The notes below the pieces were generated by a model, which saw only the letters and a list, made by a program, of their open reading frames with translations, had not been told where the DNA came from and ran no database searches. A DNA stretch of 15,158 nucleotides. It comes from Caldilinea sp. CFX5 (GTDB lineage: Bacteria > Chloroflexota > Anaerolineae > Caldilineales > Caldilineaceae). Position numbers and translations under genes: made by a program. Below, piece after piece: positions 6,710-13,935 of this stretch. The number at the start of each line of letters is the position of its first letter. Within the stretch, counting starts at the first letter, position 1. The stretch lies in the NCBI GenBank assembly GCA_021405325.1, contig QWII01000159.1, positions 1-15,158 on the forward strand. The letters are read 5' to 3'.

Positions 6710-7395
6710 CCTTCCAGGACACGCCCTGTCACCTTGTCACCTTGCCACCTTGTCATTATGCTCCCCTGCCGGGTTAGCATCTCGTCCATCTTTTCATGCA
6801 GATAGCGGATTTCCAACTCGGCTTTCAAGTTGGTGAGGTAATCGTGGTCCGCCTGAAGCCGATCCCGCTGGCGCTGCCGCTTTTGCACCATGAGAATAAT
6901 CGGCCCTTGCAACGCTGACAAGGAGGCAAAGACGGCCCCAATCACCGCGAGGACAATGGCCGGGTATGGCTCAAAGGGCCGCCACTGGACATTGACGGCA
7001 ATCCAGGTGAGCAGAAAGACAAAAATGCCCCCGGCAAAATACCAACTGCTCACGATGGCGGCGACTGCCTCGGCGCAAACGTCCAACGCTGTCCGCTTTT
7101 GTTGGAAAACCTCTTCGGTGTTTACCGTCACCAGCGCGTTGGTGCGAATGCTCTCCAATACGGTCGCCTCTAGCGGTGATAAGACGCCGCTTTTGCTCTG
7201 TAGTAGCTGTTGCATATGAGCTGCCTTTGCTTGTTGGACGCAAGCCACGCAAATTGCTTGGTCGGTTGACCAGGTCGGGTGTTCCCGTTGAATGATCTGA
7301 ACAAGGCTGCCAGGGAGCATAAACCCAGCCTTCATTTCGTCACTGGCGCGTGCTGCTTGACAGATCGGACAGTAGATTTGCGCACGCTGTTTCAC
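6706..7395 (-). CDS. DUF1003 family membrane protein with N-terminal CxxC/CxxC motif, 229 aa
   Basis: GTG start at 7395, overlapping the stop of the CBM48 gene by GTGA, with GGAG 8 nt upstream. Residues 9-52 contain C9-x2-C12 and C49-x2-C52, followed by VQQA, a probable zinc-binding unit also seen in the nearby subtilase. The DUF1003 core follows: a first membrane segment (about 116-136, SSWYFAGGIFVFLLTW...), F-E-P-Y-P (141-145), a second membrane segment (about 146-168), then QGPIILMVQKRQRQRDRLQA (163-182) and a long charged helix (183-208). DUF1003 has no established biochemical role. Its place inside a glucan operon is unusual and suggests it anchors something at the membrane (inference). 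The last 15 or so residues are encoded by octamer repeats. Confidence 0.85.
   Translation of the reverse strand: MKQRAQIYCPICQAARASDEMKAGFMLPGSLVQIIQREHPTWSTDQAICVACVQQAKAAHMQQLLQSKSGVLSPLEATVLESIRTNALVTVNTEEVFQQKRTALDVCAEAVAAIVSSWYFAGGIFVFLLTWIAVNVQWRPFEPYPAIVLAVIGAVFASLSALQGPIILMVQKRQRQRDRLQADHDYLTNLKAELEIRYLHEKMDEMLTRQGSIMTRWQGDKVTGRVLEG
6724..6755. repeat. Four tandem octamers (CCTTGTCA type) inside the 3' end of the DUF1003 gene
   Basis: Units at 6724, 6732, 6740 and 6748 read CCCTGTCA, CCTTGTCA, CCTTGCCA and CCTTGTCA. Because 8 is not a multiple of 3, the repeat is read in shifting frames and encodes the tail MTRWQGDKVTGR of the DUF1003 protein. More degenerate octamers (CCCCTTCA, CCCTTCCA) at 6701-6716 span the stop and the next gene's GTG. 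Confidence 0.75.
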
Positions 7396-7739
7396 GACCG
7401 TTGCTCCGGTTGATCACAATGTTGTTTGAACAGGGGATCGGTGATGATGACAAAATTGTCGCTGCCATAGGGGTTCACCACATAGGCGTCGGCTTGGCGC
7501 TCATTCAGCCAGTGACCGCAGTCGCAGAGATAGCGAAACTGAAACGCCCGCCCCACGTCCAGGTCAACGGTCAGGCTCCACTTCCCGTCACGATCCTGCT
7601 GAAAGGGGTGTGACCGGCGATTCCACTCATTAAAATCACCAACGAGATAAATGGCGCTGGCCCAAACCCCATCGGGGAGGTCAAAGGTGACCCGCATTAC
7701 CGGTTTTTCCCTGTTTTCGATAAAGGTCTTACGAATCAT
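7392..7739 (-). CDS. Stand-alone CBM48/isoamylase N-terminal-type glycogen-binding protein, 115 aa
   Basis: ATG 7739 lies 8 nt after the glucosidase stop. The open frame extends 20 codons upstream into that gene, but the extension has no family similarity. The protein is one early-set domain: VTFDLPDG (17-24), IYLVGDFNEWN (30-40), DGKWSLTVDL (51-60), FRYLCDCGHWLNE (68-80), and ADAYVVNPYGSDNFVII (83-99). This is the pattern of CBM48 and AMPK-beta-like domains that bind glycogen or starch and usually sit at the front of branching or debranching enzymes. Here it is a separate polypeptide, probably a cytoplasmic targeting subunit for its operon partners; this is inference. Its stop overlaps the DUF1003 GTG by GTGA. 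Confidence 0.87.
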   Translation of the reverse strand: MIRKTFIENREKPVMRVTFDLPDGVWASAIYLVGDFNEWNRRSHPFQQDRDGKWSLTVDLDVGRAFQFRYLCDCGHWLNERQADAYVVNPYGSDNFVIITDPLFKQHCDQPEQRS

Positions 7740-7747
7740 GGCGCGTC

Positions 7748-10420
7748 TCACTCTTTCCCCCCGCTCTGCTGGATCAACTTCGCCACTAGCGCCGTCCAAC
7801 CGGTCTGATGGCTGGCGCCGATGCCGGCGCCGTTGTCACCGTGGAAGTATTCGTAGAACAGAATATGGTCGCGCCAGTGCGGGTCGTTTTGGAAGAGATC
7901 GACGCCGCCGTTAAAGGCGCGCCGCCCTTGCTCATCGCGCAGGAAGATGCTGGTCAAGCGACGGGAAAGCTCTGTGGCGACTTCGTCCAGGGTCGCGCAC
8001 TGGTCGGAGCCGGTCGGCAGTTCGACCTGTAAGTTCTTGCCGTAGTAGTGATGATACTTTTGCAATGACTCGACAATCAAATAGTTGACCGGGAACCAGA
8101 TCGGCCCCCGCCAGTTGGAGTTGCCGCCAAAGAGGCCGCTGCTCGACTCCGCCGGTTCATACTGCACAACATGGGTGTGACCATCCACCGTCAGCATGTA
8201 AGGGTTCTGCTCATGCTCTTTGGAAACGGAGCGCAAGCCATAGTCTGCGAGAAATTGTTGCGGATCCAGCATCCGCTGCAGCACCCGTTTCAATTGGCGG
8301 CTATCGACCAGCGATAGGAGCAGCCGCCCGCCTTCGCCCGGTGTGGTGAGCGACGCAATCTGCTGCACCAGTTCCGGGCGATATTTGATAAACCACTCCA
8401 TACGGCGGCGGAAGCGGGGCAACATCTCCAACAACTCAGGCTCCAGCGTCTCGACCGCATAGAGCGGGATCAGGCCGACAAAGGAGCGAATCTTGAGCGG
8501 GTATTCGCTGCCGTCGGGCAGATGGATGCTGTCGTAATAGAAGCCGTCCACTTCATCCCACAAGCCTTCGCTGCCCATCACGCTGTTGATGGCGTCGGCA
8601 ATGTAGACAAAGTGTTCAAAGAACTTGGTGGCGACATCTTCGTAGGCCGGCCGCGTACGCGCCAGTTCCAACGCAATCGCCAGCATGTTCAAGCAATACA
8701 TCCCCATCCAGGCCGTGCCGTCGGCCTGCTCCAGATGACCGCCGGTGGGTAGGGGGGCGCTGCGGTCGAAAACCCCGATGTTATCCAACCCCAAAAAGCC
8801 GCCTTGAAAGACGTTGCGCCCTTCGGTGTCCTTGCGGTTGACCCACCAAGTGAAGTTGAGCAGGAGCTTTTGAAAGACCTTCTCCAAAAAATCAGTGTCA
8901 GCGACGCCGGTGACATTGCGGGTAATCTTGTAGACGCGCCAGGCCGCCCAGGCATGAACCGGCGGGTTGACATCGCCAAAGGCCCACTCGTAGGCCGGAA
9001 TCTGGCCGTTGGGGTGCATATACCACTCGCGTAACAACAGAATCAACTGGCGCTTGGCCCACTCCGGGTCGATCAAGGCCAGCGGCACCATGTGGAAAGC
9101 CAGATCCCAGGCGGCGTACCAGGGATATTCCCACTTGTCCGGCATAGAGAGTACATCAAAGTTGTAAAGATGACCCCAGGCCGCATTGCGTCCCTGTTTG
9201 CGCGCCGCCGGCGGCGGTGGCGTGGCCGGGTCGCCATCCAACCATAGCTCCACCGAGTAGTGATAGAGTTGCTTGCTCCAGAGCAGACCAGCGAAAGCCT
9301 GGCGCTGTACCAACCGCTCATCGGTGTTGATGGCGGGGTTTTGGACGACCGCGTAAAATTCATCGGCTTCCGCCTGGCGTTGGGCAAAGATCGCTTCAAA
9401 GGCGGCGAAGGGATCATCCAGATCCTGGTCAGTAAAGCGGAGACGCACCGTAATGGTTTCGCCCGGTGGCACCAGTGCCTGCACATGCGCCGCCACCTTG
9501 GAGCCGACATGGGCCGGATTCACTTTATCCAGCCGCCCGTGCACGACCGCTTCGTGAAAGCCATCTTTCACATACGGCGTTGCATTCACGCCACCCCATA
9601 GCCGCTCCTGGTTGGTCTCATTTTCGGTAAAGAGCAGTTGCGTACCGGGGTGACTCGCGACATCCACATACCACCAGCGGTCGCCCAGGTGGCGGTGGCT
9701 GGTGCTGACCGTGTAGACCGACTGGCGCGGCGAGGCCACCATTGCAAAGTGCGAACGTTCCCGCCCATAGCCCCAGGACCAATCGTTGCGATACCAGATG
9801 TGCGGCAAAATGTGGATAGGCGCCGGGTCGGGACCGCGATTCGTGGCCGTGATGCGGCAGAGAATGTCCTCCTGCTCCCCCTTGGCATATTCAACATAGA
9901 CGTCAAAATAGCGACCGGCTTGGAACGCGTCATGCAATACATCGACCAGTTCAAACTCCGGGGCCAACCGTCCGCGCTCACGATTCTCCTGCTCCAGTCG
10001 GGCATAAGGGTAGGCGACCTGCGGGTATTTGTAGAGCATCTTGGCATAGCTGTGAGTCGGTGTGCTGTCGAGGTAGTAGTAATACTCTTTGACATCCTCG
10101 CCATGATTGCCCTGGCTGCCGGTCAGGCCAAAGAGCCGCTCTTTAAGAATCGGGTCCTGTTCATTCCAGAGCGCCAGCCCCAGGCAGATGTTTTGATGGC
10201 GGTTGCAAAAGCCGCCCAGCCCATCCTCATTCCAGCGGTAGGTGCGACTGCGGGCATGATCATGGGGAAAGAAATCCCAGGCCGTGCCATATTCGCTATA
10301 ATCTTCGCGCACCGTACCCCAAGCCCGTTCACTCAGGTAGGGCCCCCAATTTTTCCAGTCGGCGTTGCGCTTTTCTGACGCGGCCAACCGTTGGTGTTCG
10401 GCGGTTTGTGGTCTCTGCAT
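7748..10420 (-). CDS. MGH1-like glycoside hydrolase (GH63-type glucosidase), 890 aa
   Basis: ATG 10420 has AGGGAG about 6 nt upstream. An N-terminal beta-rich region (about 1-370) begins with [19 protein letters not shown] (31-49). The (alpha/alpha)6 catalytic domain runs from about 375 to 885, with [12 protein letters not shown] (432-443), [20 protein letters not shown] (472-491), [28 protein letters not shown], and a closing [20 protein letters not shown] (857-876). This architecture is usual for bacterial proteins annotated as glucosidase or MGH1-like hydrolase, relatives of eukaryotic processing glucosidase I. The exact glycoside is not known; operon partners suggest an alpha-glucan or glucose-containing solute. 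D439 is a candidate catalytic acid. No signal peptide is seen, so a cytoplasmic location is likely. It is the first gene of the operon and has a repeat array upstream. Confidence 0.9.
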   Translation of the reverse strand: MQRPQTAEHQRLAASEKRNADWKNWGPYLSERAWGTVREDYSEYGTAWDFFPHDHARSRTYRWNEDGLGGFCNRHQNICLGLALWNEQDPILKERLFGLTGSQGNHGEDVKEYYYYLDSTPTHSYAKMLYKYPQVAYPYARLEQENRERGRLAPEFELVDVLHDAFQAGRYFDVYVEYAKGEQEDILCRITATNRGPDPAPIHILPHIWYRNDWSWGYGRERSHFAMVASPRQSVYTVSTSHRHLGDRWWYVDVASHPGTQLLFTENETNQERLWGGVNATPYVKDGFHEAVVHGRLDKVNPAHVGSKVAAHVQALVPPGETITVRLRFTDQDLDDPFAAFEAIFAQRQAEADEFYAVVQNPAINTDERLVQRQAFAGLLWSKQLYHYSVELWLDGDPATPPPPAARKQGRNAAWGHLYNFDVLSMPDKWEYPWYAAWDLAFHMVPLALIDPEWAKRQLILLLREWYMHPNGQIPAYEWAFGDVNPPVHAWAAWRVYKITRNVTGVADTDFLEKVFQKLLLNFTWWVNRKDTEGRNVFQGGFLGLDNIGVFDRSAPLPTGGHLEQADGTAWMGMYCLNMLAIALELARTRPAYEDVATKFFEHFVYIADAINSVMGSEGLWDEVDGFYYDSIHLPDGSEYPLKIRSFVGLIPLYAVETLEPELLEMLPRFRRRMEWFIKYRPELVQQIASLTTPGEGGRLLLSLVDSRQLKRVLQRMLDPQQFLADYGLRSVSKEHEQNPYMLTVDGHTHVVQYEPAESSSGLFGGNSNWRGPIWFPVNYLIVESLQKYHHYYGKNLQVELPTGSDQCATLDEVATELSRRLTSIFLRDEQGRRAFNGGVDLFQNDPHWRDHILFYEYFHGDNGAGIGASHQTGWTALVAKLIQQSGGKE

Positions 10421-10440
10421 GGCGGTCTCCCTTGAATTGC

Positions 10441-10544
10441 AGATCAGTAAGACAGTAAGACAGTGAGACAGTGAGACAGTATAACAGTGAGACAGTATAA
10501 CAGTGAGACAGTATAACAGTGAGACAGTATAACAGGTACTCAGT
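10441..10544. repeat. Tandem octamer array, about 13 units of RAGACAGT/ATAACAGT
   Basis: Consecutive 8-bp units read AGATCAGT, AAGACAGT (2), GAGACAGT (2), then alternating ATAACAGT and GAGACAGT, ending with ATAACAGG and TACTCAGT. The alternating part has a 16-bp period. It lies 21 bp upstream of the glucosidase ATG, in its leader. On the minus strand each ATAACAGT junction creates a TATACT hexamer (10478, 10494, 10510, 10526), which could act as repeated weak -10 boxes; this is speculation. Confidence 0.9.
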
Positions 10545-10562
10545 GAATTGATCGACCAGGCA

Positions 10563-10602
10563 ACTGTCCTACTGTTTCACTGTCTTACTGATTTACTGAC
10601 CT
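10563..10602. repeat. Inverted copies of the octamer array touching the DoxX stop codon
   Basis: Five 8-bp units (ACTGTCCT, ACTGTTTC, ACTGTCTT, ACTGATTT, ACTGACCT) are the reverse complement of the NNNNCAGT units at 10441-10544. RNA from the minus strand could fold into a long imperfect hairpin directly after the DoxX stop (TAG 10603-10601), separating that gene from the glucosidase. It may serve as a terminator or processing site. Confidence 0.85.
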
Positions 10603-11065
10603 ACCGCGCCGAATCCTGGGCGATCAACATGACAGTGGCGGCAAACAAGACCAGATCCTTGAGCAGGAATTGGCCGGCTAGGGTCAGGAAGGGCAGCCCG
10701 GTCACCGCGGGGGCGATCAGGAAGATCAGCAAAGTCCCGGCAAAGAGGCCCAAGACCAGCAGCCCGACATAGCGCACGGCAATACGACCAAAGAGCAGGA
10801 TGGCGGCGATCACTTCCAGCGCGCCCAGCAAATAGACAAAGGCGTTGAAAGCCAGGAAGGGCAGCGCCGCTTGCAGTAACCCCACCACCGGGCTGGGATC
10901 GACAAACTTGAGCGCGCCAATCCAGAGCAAAATAATCCCCAGGCTGATGCGCAGGAAAGGTTCGGCCACCTGCTGCGCCACGCCGAAGAGCATATCCAAA
11001 CCGCGACCTCGTTGCATCTCCATACTGGCGTTCATACCGCTGTCCATCATCATTTTCTTGTTCAT
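10601..11065 (-). CDS. DoxX/DUF417 (YkgB-like) membrane protein, 154 aa
   Basis: ATG 11065 with AAGGAG 7 nt upstream. After a Met-rich soluble start (1-30) there are four probable membrane segments: about 38-54 (ISLGIILLWIGALKF), 67-92, 97-120 and 130-150. The first segment's R-x-SLGIILLWIGALKF and the last segment's GQFLLKDLVLFAA match the DUF417/YkgB branch of the DoxX superfamily. Members are small inner-membrane proteins, some linked to quinone-dependent oxidation or redox stress, but the biochemical role of this branch is not settled. It follows a GMC flavoprotein gene on the same strand; a role as a membrane partner for it is a guess. It ends at an octamer inverted repeat. Confidence 0.85.
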   Translation of the reverse strand: MNKKMMMDSGMNASMEMQRGRGLDMLFGVAQQVAEPFLRISLGIILLWIGALKFVDPSPVVGLLQAALPFLAFNAFVYLLGALEVIAAILLFGRIAVRYVGLLVLGLFAGTLLIFLIAPAVTGLPFLTLAGQFLLKDLVLFAATVMLIAQDSAR

Positions 11066-11094
11066 GATTGTTCTCCTTGTGAATATCGATTGTT

Positions 11095-11176
11095 TTGCTG
11101 GTTCCCATGCACCAGCGAAGGGACGCAGAGCGTCGGGAGCCCGCTGGGCGCGGCATGACGACGGCGACCGTCGTCA
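11095..11176. other. GMC-DoxX spacer with a GC-rich 9-bp hairpin and possible dispersed repeat
   Basis: The stem is TGACGACGG at 11156-11164, loop CGA, and CCGTCGTCA at 11168-11176, with no T-tract on either strand. The neighbouring 11098-11135 stretch (GGTTCCCATG..., GACGC-AGA-GCGTC) looks like the kind of palindromic dispersed repeat found in many copies in environmental bacterial genomes; copy number cannot be judged from one window. The DoxX ribosome binding site lies just beyond. Confidence 0.4.
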
Positions 11177-11185
11177 CGAGCAATG

Positions 11186-12823
11186 TTAGACTAACATTAA
11201 CTCTTTGGCGGCCATGCCATTGCCGGTGCTGTAACCCATCGGCGTCATCATCGACGCAGTCACGCCCAGCCGCTCTAAGAGGTGATCACCAACGCGCAGG
11301 GCGTTCGCCATGATCGTCAACGCTGGATTGACCGCCGAGCTGGAGACAAAGAAGCTGCTGTCGACCACATACAGGTTGTCCAAATCGTGCGCCTTGCAAT
11401 TGACATCCAGCGCCGAACTTTGTGGGTCGTCGCCAAAGCGCACGGTGCCGCATTGATGGGCCACGCCGGCCAACGGGATCATGCGATCCAGCAAGAGCTT
11501 GCGCGGGAAGATGTGCTTGTCACAATAACACATTTTATCGGTGCAATGGATCGTATGTAGGATCGCCTTGAGCTTGTTGACCAGCCGTTTGTGCGCCTCG
11601 CCATTGGTGATCTGGTAGTCCAGCGTAATCTCGCCCTGACGGTTGATCGTGACCCGGTTGTCGGGGTGGGGTAGGTCTTCGGTGGTCAACCAGAAATCGA
11701 TGGCATGTTGCGCCATCCAATCAAAGGTAAAGCCCGGCGCCGGGATCGGCGCTTCTGCCGCTAACAAATCTTTGGTCGATTTGCCTAGCATCTGGATATG
11801 CCCCATCGGGTATTTCCAGTCGGCGCTGCCATAGTAGAAATCGTTGACGCCCAGCGTCTTCTGGAAAACGGTCGCGTTGGGTACGCCGGAGAGGGCCAGG
11901 AAGGCCGTGTTGTGATGCGCCATATAGTGGCGACCCACCACCCCCGACCGATTCGCCAACCCATTCGGATGTTTGTCATTGGCCGACTTGAGCAACAACA
12001 CGGCCGAATTAACCGCACCGGCGGAGACGACCACAATATCGCCGCTGTAGCGCTCCATTTGCCCGTCGCGCTCCACCACTACCCCTGTTACCATGCGCCC
12101 GCTGGCGTCGGTCTCCAGTTTTGTCACTTTGGCGTTGGTGACTAACTGGACATTGTCATGTTCCAGCGCTGGATTGACACACATGGTGTGCGCATCCGAT
12201 TTGGCGTTGACCAGACAGGGGAAGCCGTCGCAGGTCTCGCAGCGAATGCAGAGACTCTTGTGGCGCAGCTTCTCATTGAGCCGCACGCCCATTGGCAGGT
12301 GGAAGGGATGATAGCCACTCCCCTGCAAAGCATCGGCTAACATCTGAATCCGTGGCTCATGGCTGATGGCCGGGTAGGGGTAGGGTGTGCTGGCGGCGGG
12401 TTCGGTGGGGTCTTCGCCGCGGGCGCCGCGCACATGGTAGATCTGTTCGGCCAGCGTGTAATACGGCTCCATCTCGTCATAGCTGATCGGCCACGCCGGT
12501 GAGATGCCGCCGTAATGATGGACTTCGCCAAAATCTTCCTGGCGCATCCGCAAGAGGACGGCGCCAAAGAACTTGGTGTTGCCGCCGACAAAGTAGTGGT
12601 TGCCCGGCTGGAACAGCTTGCCTTTGCGGTCATACCAGCGTTCCATCGTCGTATATTTCCCCTCGGCAAAGACGGTGGTCGCATCCCAGTTTTGCTTTTC
12701 GCGGGGAATAAAATCGCCCCGTTCCAGCAACAAGATACGCTTGCCCGACCCGGCCAGCCGATAAGCCAACGTGCCGCCCCCTGCGCCCGTGCCAATAATG
12801 ATAACATCGTAGTGATTGATCAT
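11186..12823 (-). CDS. GMC family FAD-dependent oxidoreductase with a cysteine cluster, 545 aa
   Basis: ATG 12823 has AAGGAG about 7 nt upstream. An in-frame extension of 30 codons translates a repeat and is rejected. The FAD-binding Rossmann motif is DVIIIGTGAGGGTLAYRL (6-23) with LLLERGD (31-37). H456 (HQCGTVRFG) and N499 (AVNPALTIMANALR) are the GMC active-site His and Asn pair. GMC enzymes oxidise alcohols or sugars. A striking block, C192-x2-C195-x2-C198-x4-C203 with C215, sits where family members normally have no cysteines, and C432-x-C434 follows later. This may be a structural metal or Fe-S site (inference). No signal peptide is seen. It lies between cyclase and DoxX genes on the same strand, probably as part of one sugar-oxidation operon. 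Confidence 0.9.
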   Translation of the reverse strand: MINHYDVIIIGTGAGGGTLAYRLAGSGKRILLLERGDFIPREKQNWDATTVFAEGKYTTMERWYDRKGKLFQPGNHYFVGGNTKFFGAVLLRMRQEDFGEVHHYGGISPAWPISYDEMEPYYTLAEQIYHVRGARGEDPTEPAASTPYPYPAISHEPRIQMLADALQGSGYHPFHLPMGVRLNEKLRHKSLCIRCETCDGFPCLVNAKSDAHTMCVNPALEHDNVQLVTNAKVTKLETDASGRMVTGVVVERDGQMERYSGDIVVVSAGAVNSAVLLLKSANDKHPNGLANRSGVVGRHYMAHHNTAFLALSGVPNATVFQKTLGVNDFYYGSADWKYPMGHIQMLGKSTKDLLAAEAPIPAPGFTFDWMAQHAIDFWLTTEDLPHPDNRVTINRQGEITLDYQITNGEAHKRLVNKLKAILHTIHCTDKMCYCDKHIFPRKLLLDRMIPLAGVAHQCGTVRFGDDPQSSALDVNCKAHDLDNLYVVDSSFFVSSSAVNPALTIMANALRVGDHLLERLGVTASMMTPMGYSTGNGMAAKELMLV

Positions 12824-12845
12824 GGTTTTGCTCCTTGTGTTTGTG

Positions 12846-12918
12846 GTTGAATGGTTGGTGCGTTGGTGCGTCGGTTGAGCCTGTCGAAACCAACGCACCA
12901 ACGCACCAACCATTCAAC
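12846..12918. repeat. Perfect 26-bp inverted repeat with 21-nt loop between the cyclase and GMC genes
   Basis: Arms 12846-12871 and 12893-12918 are exact reverse complements. Each arm contains tandem TTGGTGCG octamers. The loop, read on the minus strand, contains TTCGACAGGCTCAACC, a sequence I associate with dispersed repeats in many bacterial genomes. The cyclase stop (TGA 12916-12914) lies within the first transcribed arm. There is no T-tract. It may be an operon-internal attenuator, an RNA stability element, or a mobile palindromic repeat. Confidence 0.9.
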
Positions 12919-13819
12919 AAATCGCCACCGGTGAGACCCACGCGCCGGTGGCGCCGCGGACTTTGGCATGGGTGAGGACGAACATAAATTCAGCGACATT
13001 GGCCTGGGCCAGGGCGCTGGTGTATAGATTTTCGACAATAAACATCCCAAAGCGTACATTGAGCATCTGCGGCACGACAAAAGGCTGGGCCGGATTTTCC
13101 GGCGGCACAGGACCATAGCTCCAGGTGTCGCACCCGGTCAGGGCCACGCCCCGTTCGATGAGCCACATCGCCAGTTCTTTACCGGGGCCAGGTTCGCCGG
13201 CCAGATAAGCGGCGTTGTCCACGCCCCACAAGTCGCCCCAACCGGTGTGAAAGAGGACGGCGTCGCCCCGTTCCACTTCGATTTCGTGCATCTCCAGGGC
13301 GTTCATCATATCCATCGTGGAAATGACATAGCCCTGCGGCAGCCGTTCGACGCCATGTAAACGGGCCACGTTGATCAACAGACCGCGTGTGCAGACTTGA
13401 GGGACGGTCTCCATGCCCAGCCGGTTGGTGCCCCATTCCTCGGCTAACTCCACCAGGGTGTGACCGTTGTAAAAACGGTCGCCAATTTGCAAATGGTTCA
13501 GCCCATCCAGGTGCGTCCCCAATTGCGAAGTGCCGGCAACCAGTTCGATGATCCAGTTGACGTTGTTCTCACCCCAACCGGCGCTGCCTGCATCCGGTCG
13601 CCGCCGATTTAGGTGATGAGCGCTGGTCACCAGGCTCTGACGAAAGGTGCGCCCCGGAAAGGCCGGGATCTGTTCATCCAGCACATGGGCCAGATCATAA
13701 ACCTGCCCGCTCTGTACTAATCGCGCCGCCACCGCCGTCTTCGCCGGCGTAATTTCATTGAGCATCCCGATTTGGTCTGCGGCGCCATAAGGCGAAGGCC
13801 ACCAAGTTATTGTGTTCAT
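12914..13819 (-). CDS. Cyclase family (kynurenine formamidase-like) metal-dependent hydrolase, 301 aa
   Basis: ATG 13819 has GGAGAG 6 nt upstream; a longer frame to 13894 runs through the upstream repeat and is rejected. Family features are YDLAHVLDEQIPAFPG (41-56), the metal motif GTHLDGLNH (101-109; H103, D105, H109), HTGWGD (191-196), the GCDTWSYGP segment (229-237), and the closing RGATGAWVSPVAI (288-300). Cyclase-family enzymes are Mn- or Zn-dependent amidohydrolase-like or lactonase-like hydrolases, with kynurenine formamidase the best known member. Length about 300 matches the longer branch often annotated only as cyclase family. Next to an SDR dehydrogenase it could open a lactone product, but that is inference. 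Confidence 0.88.
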   Translation of the reverse strand: MNTITWWPSPYGAADQIGMLNEITPAKTAVAARLVQSGQVYDLAHVLDEQIPAFPGRTFRQSLVTSAHHLNRRRPDAGSAGWGENNVNWIIELVAGTSQLGTHLDGLNHLQIGDRFYNGHTLVELAEEWGTNRLGMETVPQVCTRGLLINVARLHGVERLPQGYVISTMDMMNALEMHEIEVERGDAVLFHTGWGDLWGVDNAAYLAGEPGPGKELAMWLIERGVALTGCDTWSYGPVPPENPAQPFVVPQMLNVRFGMFIVENLYTSALAQANVAEFMFVLTHAKVRGATGAWVSPVAIC

Positions 13820-13834
13820 GTCGATCTCTCCAGA

Positions 13835-13935
13835 GAATAAATAATGGAGAATGGAAAATGGTTCATGATTAATGGTTGTTGTCGCCTCGATCATTAACCA
13901 TTAATGATTCTTCATTCTCCATTAATTATTTATTC
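13835..13935. repeat. Imperfect AT-rich inverted repeat of degenerate heptamers between the SDR and cyclase genes
   Basis: The arms are 13835-13877 and 13896-13935. They include perfect blocks GAATAAATAAT/ATTATTTATTC (11 bp), GGAGAATG/CATTCTCC and ATTAATGGTT/AACCATTAAT. Read on the minus strand the first arm is heptamers of the AATNNNN type (AATGGAG, AATGAAG, AATCATT, AATGGTT) and the second arm the inverse. The SDR stop codon (TAA 13932-13930) is inside the first arm. The cyclase ribosome binding site starts just after the second arm. Confidence 0.85.

Noticed and set aside
9638..10378. A 246-codon open frame on the plus strand
   Set aside because: Antisense shadow of the glucosidase gene.
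10441..10602. Possible CRISPR array
   Set aside because: The units are 8 bp with no spacers; this is a microsatellite-like array.
12824..12913. N-terminal extension of the GMC protein by 30 codons
   Set aside because: It translates the inverted repeat (WFRQAQP type peptide); AAGGAG before ATG 12823 and the FAD motif right after it fix the start.
13820..13894. N-terminal extension of the cyclase by 25 codons
   Set aside because: It translates the heptamer repeat, while ATG 13819 has a good ribosome binding site.
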